From JBIOJM01 sp044450785 (GTDB taxonomy: Bacteria > Planctomycetota > Planctomycetia > Isosphaerales > Isosphaeraceae), in assembly GCA_044450785.1 (NCBI GenBank), contig JBIOJM010000192.1, positions 1 through 18,800 on the forward strand: DNA of 18,800 nucleotides, given 5' to 3'. Positions 16,201 through 18,800 of this stretch are shown here, one piece after another. A program made the translations under genes and the position numbers. Below the pieces are notes generated by a model. It was not told the origin of the DNA, made no database searches, and saw only the letters and a list, made by a program, of their open reading frames with translations. The first letter of the stretch is position 1. The number at the start of each line of letters is the position of its first letter.

Positions 16201-16594
16201 CGAGTTCTCGCTGCGCTATTACAACTCGCTCACGACCTGGGTCCGGATCGATGGCTTGCTGGAAGCGTTCGGGCTCACACGCAGTGACCTCCATCGAGAC
16301 CCGGCCAAGGTGGCCGCCGCGGTCCGGGCCATGGCCGCCCGCATTCCAACCTACGTGACGATCAAGGACGTTAAGCGACGGTGGGGGCACGGACAGGAGG
16401 ACGTTTATCCGATCGCCCAGTTCGAAAAACTCTGGGGCGACATGAGCTCGCTGCCCGACTTGAACTGTTCGTTCCTGGTCGTCGACCGGAACCGGGGCCA
16501 GCAACTCAAGGACGCAGCCCAGCTCGACGGCTGGGCAAACGACGGCAGCATGGCGCACGTGCGGTCGCTCTGTGAATTCCCAGTTAGGTCCTGA
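13208..16594 (+). CDS. GHMP sugar kinase - UDPGP/UAP nucleotidyltransferase fusion
   Basis: A 1128-residue protein; ATG at 13208 without a clear ribosome site. Residues 1-150 are helical and HEAT/TPR-like. Residues ~175-640 resemble fucokinase-type GHMP kinases: RLDLSHSGWSDIFFLGMDFP (186-205), a degenerate ATP loop IPKGSRLAVSTNLLASLIA (316-334), GGGWQDSGGIFAGIKLI (372-388), and LGGMSGGGMAFFVAP (540-554), the third GHMP motif. Residues ~750-1120 form a UDPGP/UAP-type transferase: VVTLAAGAGSRW (753-764) with Lys772, then NPPGHFYEVPNLLGNGLLGQ, LLVHNVDTLGATIDP, GGGLAKVAGRIRLLE, RYYNSLTTWVRIDGLLEAF and YPIAQFEKLWGDM. Inferred role: phosphorylate a free sugar at C1 and couple the product to a nucleotide. 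Fkp of Bacteroides does this for fucose with the opposite domain order and GTP. Here the transferase class suggests UTP, and galU lies 98 bp upstream. Kinase loop changes (GSRLAVST where GSGLGTSS is usual) leave its activity open. Confidence 0.78.
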   Translation: MSRVGQLLIETITHTDPGIRDRSIRALVARATLPEKLEACDELEQFRRTGQNLYERVRASLFLHALYRYEIQDAETLRGSGLLPYSGFMDLMERRYEPAIATFRDTMRQDGPNGTICSALAQAYEQAAFQTLADQVRRSVRSCQGNRWMFRVGSADEHPLRIDPRLLLRESDDALFPILVERTPVRLDLSHSGWSDIFFLGMDFPEGARVLNISVDLGVHGRDTAPRPPIESRLRVITEPILRLTSIDLNACKDVDSLEELFNFGNDYLGLVKAAVVASGLVPPALEGTNTRLRDLLARVVRAGHGLEIVSKVNDIPKGSRLAVSTNLLASLIAMLMRATGQAASLTGPLDPEEAKVVVARAILGEWLGGSGGGWQDSGGIFAGIKLIQGVAAAEGDPEWCVSRGRLLPAHHLLNSPPAIPSPPGTARPDSFPEALAASLVLVHGGMAQNVGPILNMVTEKYLLRGHDEWLARLEALRIFDHIFAAVRAADVRALGHWTTRNWDGPLKRVIPWVTNEFTESIISEARADLGDDFWGFLMLGGMSGGGMAFFVAPHRHDEFQDRIAAIMLRVKSSLDDALPFAMEPVVYDFRINPEGTLAALDSGPQAMMPPRYYTLQTPRMITASAGSLPYHRRVDVDHFANRCPETGELLRVFRTMINHLFPVTRSADDSSSTQWDTEAARIRRENGFDPVQHEQLREDLQRGRIGLARNRLPVDLDVRDVDDSELIVARHPHSTAAIGRGQAALHRGEVAVVTLAAGAGSRWTTGAGVVKAVNPFVNLDGRHRSFLEIHLAKTRTAQHATGATIPHIVTTSYLTHAAIDRHLQSTGNYGHDGPVYLSRGRSIAQRLIPMTRDLTFLWEEASHETLDENKQKVREAARRGILDWARSQGEGTDYSDNVPIQRFNPPGHFYEVPNLLGNGLLGQLLESYPNLSWLLVHNVDTLGATIDPGVLGLAIESGASLSFEVIPRRIDDRGGGLAKVAGRIRLLEGLAQPREETEFSLRYYNSLTTWVRIDGLLEAFGLTRSDLHRDPAKVAAAVRAMAARIPTYVTIKDVKRRWGHGQEDVYPIAQFEKLWGDMSSLPDLNCSFLVVDRNRGQQLKDAAQLDGWANDGSMAHVRSLCEFPVRS

Positions 16595-16641
16595 CTTCGG
16601 TCACTCCTCCGAACGGCGCGCGCGTCGTGCACGATCGGTGC

Positions 16642-16940
16642 TCACAGAACATTCGACATGGTCGCGGCGAAGCCGCCTGAAGGATGAGCGGGTTCCGCCA
16701 GTCTCTGGGCGGTCGCGGTAATCTGCGACGGGTCGTCGGTCTTCCGATCCTTGGCATTTAGGAGGTCGCGGAGCTTTGATCGGCGGTCAGCTTCGGTGGA
16801 CGACCGAAGCGCATGCCCCGCGCCTTGGCAGCCAGGCGCCCGGAACTGGTGCGCTCATAGATCAATTCGCGCTCGAATTCCGCGATGCCTGCGAAGACTG
16901 TGAGCACCATACGTGCCGCAGGTGAGGTGGCCGGTGATGC
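16642..16940 (-). pseudogene. serine resolvase/invertase, 5'-truncated and frameshifted
   Basis: On the minus strand TSPAARMVLTVFAGIAEFER, ELIYERTSSGRLAAKARGM and RFGRPPKLTADQ form the end of the catalytic domain and the long E helix of Tn3-family resolvases/invertases. The N-terminal half with the catalytic serine is missing. After TADQ this frame ends at TAA (16758), while another frame continues as KLRDLLNAKDRKTDDPSQIT to TGA at 16642, a plausible resolvase C-terminal tail. That suggests a one-base shift near 16780. It is the only recombinase trace in the window and marks past mobile DNA. It follows the kinase-transferase gene convergently. Confidence 0.75.
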
Positions 16941-16974
16941 CCCTCTTTACATCGCATCCTGAGGGAGCAGGCTG

Positions 16975-18478
16975 GTGTCAGTCGGGACAAAGCGACCTGG
17001 TCTCTTCACTCTCACGATCTTTCCAATCACACTCATGGGGTGCTTGCTGCTCGTGACGGGCCAGAGGCTGAGATCCGCACCATCCTTGACCGGATTACTT
17101 CGGAGGTCCCTGCCCGCGACCGCCCGCGGATCGTCCTGGGAAACGCCCTGCCTACGTACTCGGCCGAGCGATTTCTCGCGGACTATCCGGAGACTTACAT
17201 CGTCTGCGGGGAGGGCGAATACGCACTCTGCGCCCTGATCGACTGTCTCAAGCACGGCGGCGATCTCGAAAGCGTCCCGAACCTCGCGCACATCACGGAA
17301 GGGACCGCAAGAGTTCAACCGTCCGTGCCGGTACGCCCCCAGGATTTCGTCATCCCCGATACCGAGGGGCTGCGCGAGACGGCCGAGTCAGGAGGCATCA
17401 TCCAACTAGAGGCGAGCCGCGGATGCTCTTGGGGGAGGTGCACGTTCTGTAACCGGTTCCGTCTATGCAGCGGCTGACGACCGTTCCCGATCGACACGGT
17501 GATCAGCACCCTCGTCCGCTTCCGGGACGGTGGGATGTCGCACGTCGTGTTCGCGGTTTGCGGCTTCATCATGTTCGACCCGTTCGTGACTCTGGGCGAG
17601 GTGGAAGCCAATCTCAACTTCCTCGAGCGGACAGAGCTCGAGCAAAAAACTTTCATTTTCAATAGTGTAAATATCAGCGTGCATAACGCTCAGCTCAGGC
17701 GCAAGGTCGAGACGGCGGGGCTCGATGAGGGCCTCGCGGAAGACGGCATATACCGCCGCTGGCGTTTCGCGGATCCTGACATCGCGGCGCTGGCCGGTCT
17801 CGCACGTGCCTGGATGAGCTCGCGCCAGGTCGCAACGGGCTGCTGACGCCGCGAACGGACGGCCAGGCGAGCGTACCGGGCACGAACGGCGAGCCGGGCA
17901 GTCAACGCATCCTGCGGGAGCTGAAGAAGACGATTCGCTCCTTCGACTTGGCCTTCTTCAAGGTCCTTCTCCTCGGTTTCAAAGAAGTCGACGACGCCAG
18001 TGGCTTCCTGGCCAGCCTTGGAATGCTGGGCTTCACGAGCGACGAGCGGATGAGCCTCCTGAATCTTGCCGCTGCCTGCCGGAAGTCGCGAGCTGCCGTG
18101 ACCGGAGCGATTCAGCTCGATGACCTTCTCCGGCTTGTCCTCGAGAAGAGGCAGCTGTTCTCGGGGCAGAAGCTGCAGGCTCTCATGGGTGAAAGCCCTG
18201 GGACCACTCCCGATGTGGTAAGAGTGCTCGGCGCGAAACTGGCGGACGTCATGACTCGTGAGGCGAGCGCCGTAATCGACAGTTGCCGTGAAGAATTCTC
18301 ATCGGCTGATACCGATCGGGAAATCAGAGCCAATTTCGATCGTCAGGCGAGCGCCACCGACAGTGTCTCCTTCCTTGGTCTCTTCCAACCCAAGGCGAAC
18401 AAAACCGTCTTCTTCTTTGTCTCGTTCCACTGCGGAGCGACGCAGTCCGGAATCTTGTTCCTCGTTTCGATCGAGTGA
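16975..18478 (+). pseudogene. B12-binding-type radical SAM protein, multiply broken
   Basis: The first piece (GLFTLTIFPITLMG, from 16975) shifts frame near 17040. The main piece runs PRIVLGNALPTYSAERFLAD, then YIVCGEGEYALCALID, typical of the end of a B12-binding domain, and reaches the radical SAM cluster motif ASRGCSWGRCTFCNRF (three Cys, spacing 4 and 2). Fourteen codons after the last cluster Cys an in-frame TGA (17475) interrupts. The same frame then continues sensibly with RPFPIDTVISTLVRFRDGG to ~17815. There HVVFAVCGFIMFDPF replaces what is usually an acidic FxDExF motif. A further shift near 17815 leads to SQRILRELKKTIRSFDLAFF and a helical tail, open to 18478. Radical SAM/B12 enzymes perform methylations and rearrangements; this copy's substrate is unknown and it is not functional as read. 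There is no visible partner operon. Confidence 0.65.
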
Positions 18479-18800
18479 GGAACCTCACGCCGGGTTTACC
18501 ACCGTCGTCCTTGGCTGTCTGACATGAGCCAGCTTGGGGGTGCTCCCTGTCGGTTCCTTGCGCGCTCTGGCTGTGGCACGCGTCGGTGTGTCGGACGAAT
18601 GGCACTAGCTTAAGGGCAAGCGATGGCTGGCGCCCTGGTGAAGCTGCCTACGGCGAACCTGGCTGGACTCTACCACGTATAATGTTGGTGGGGGGCGATT
18701 CCCGCTTGTGCGACCCTTGTCCGGACTGGGGTCCGCCGCGACGCCTCCCGGGTTCGCGCCACTTCCACTCGAGACATCTGAGATCCCTCTATGACCACCC
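18479..18800. other. right-end sequence without recognised gene
   Basis: Neither strand holds a frame with a ribosome site or a recognisable product. A gene entering from beyond the right edge cannot be excluded. Confidence 0.4.

Noticed and set aside
13316..16558. Two very long open frames antisense to the kinase-transferase fusion (697 and 382 residues).
   Set aside because: They mirror a well-supported coding frame in high-GC DNA, are Arg/Asp/Gln/Pro-rich and show no family motif or ribosome site.
17475..17477. Selenocysteine codon in the radical SAM gene.
   Set aside because: The gene carries other lesions (frameshifts, altered FxDExF motif), the codon is one transition from Arg CGA, and no convincing SECIS hairpin is visible.

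Overview
This window looks like a high-GC planctomycete chromosome segment, probably from the Isosphaeraceae/Gemmatales side. That is an inference from gene content: several Uma2-family (DUF820) genes, a serine/threonine kinase fused to a membrane segment and TPR-like C-terminus, a remnant of a sulfatase-modifying-factor (SUMF1/FGE) protein of the type found fused to such kinases, a planctomycete-style leucine-rich-repeat protein, and RNA genes without an encoded CCA. No rRNA, CRISPR array or intact transposase is visible.

Left part (1-10540) is an accessory, rearranged zone. Four Uma2-like copies lie on the minus strand: one with a deleted core (160-607), one complete (2507-3283), one C-terminal scrap (3570-3770) and one complete (9590-10342). 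Among them lie an antitoxin followed by a truncated PIN toxin (2016-2395), a MazF/PemK-like toxin with its putative antitoxin (3811-4462), a kinase gene that has lost its N-lobe and carries a frameshift (4998-7168), and an intact secreted erythromycin-esterase-family protein (7558-9501). An intact tRNA-Asp(GTC) lies at 4593-4666, and its 3' half is repeated at 3444-3485 and 10493-10539. In both places the tRNA fragment sits 150-160 bp upstream of a complete Uma2 gene. The same inverted repeat lies about 50 bp beyond each of those two Uma2 stop codons. This points to a tRNA-Asp attachment-site hot spot that has accumulated small cargo.

Middle part (10541-12150) has a small zinc-ribbon membrane protein and a SUMF1 scrap, with comparatively AT-rich spacers.

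Right part (12153-16594) is the best-preserved block: a GalU-like UTP-glucose-1-phosphate uridylyltransferase, a structured 98-bp spacer, then a 1128-residue protein. In that protein an N-terminal fucokinase-like GHMP kinase is fused to a C-terminal UDPGP/UAP-type nucleotidyltransferase. The two genes probably act in UDP-sugar supply; the fusion could turn a free sugar into sugar-1-phosphate and then into UDP-sugar. Its domain order is the reverse of Bacteroides Fkp. It is the most interesting intact gene in the window.

Right end (16600-18800) is decayed: a 5'-truncated, frameshifted serine resolvase, then a B12-binding-type radical SAM gene broken by an in-frame TGA and at least two frameshifts.
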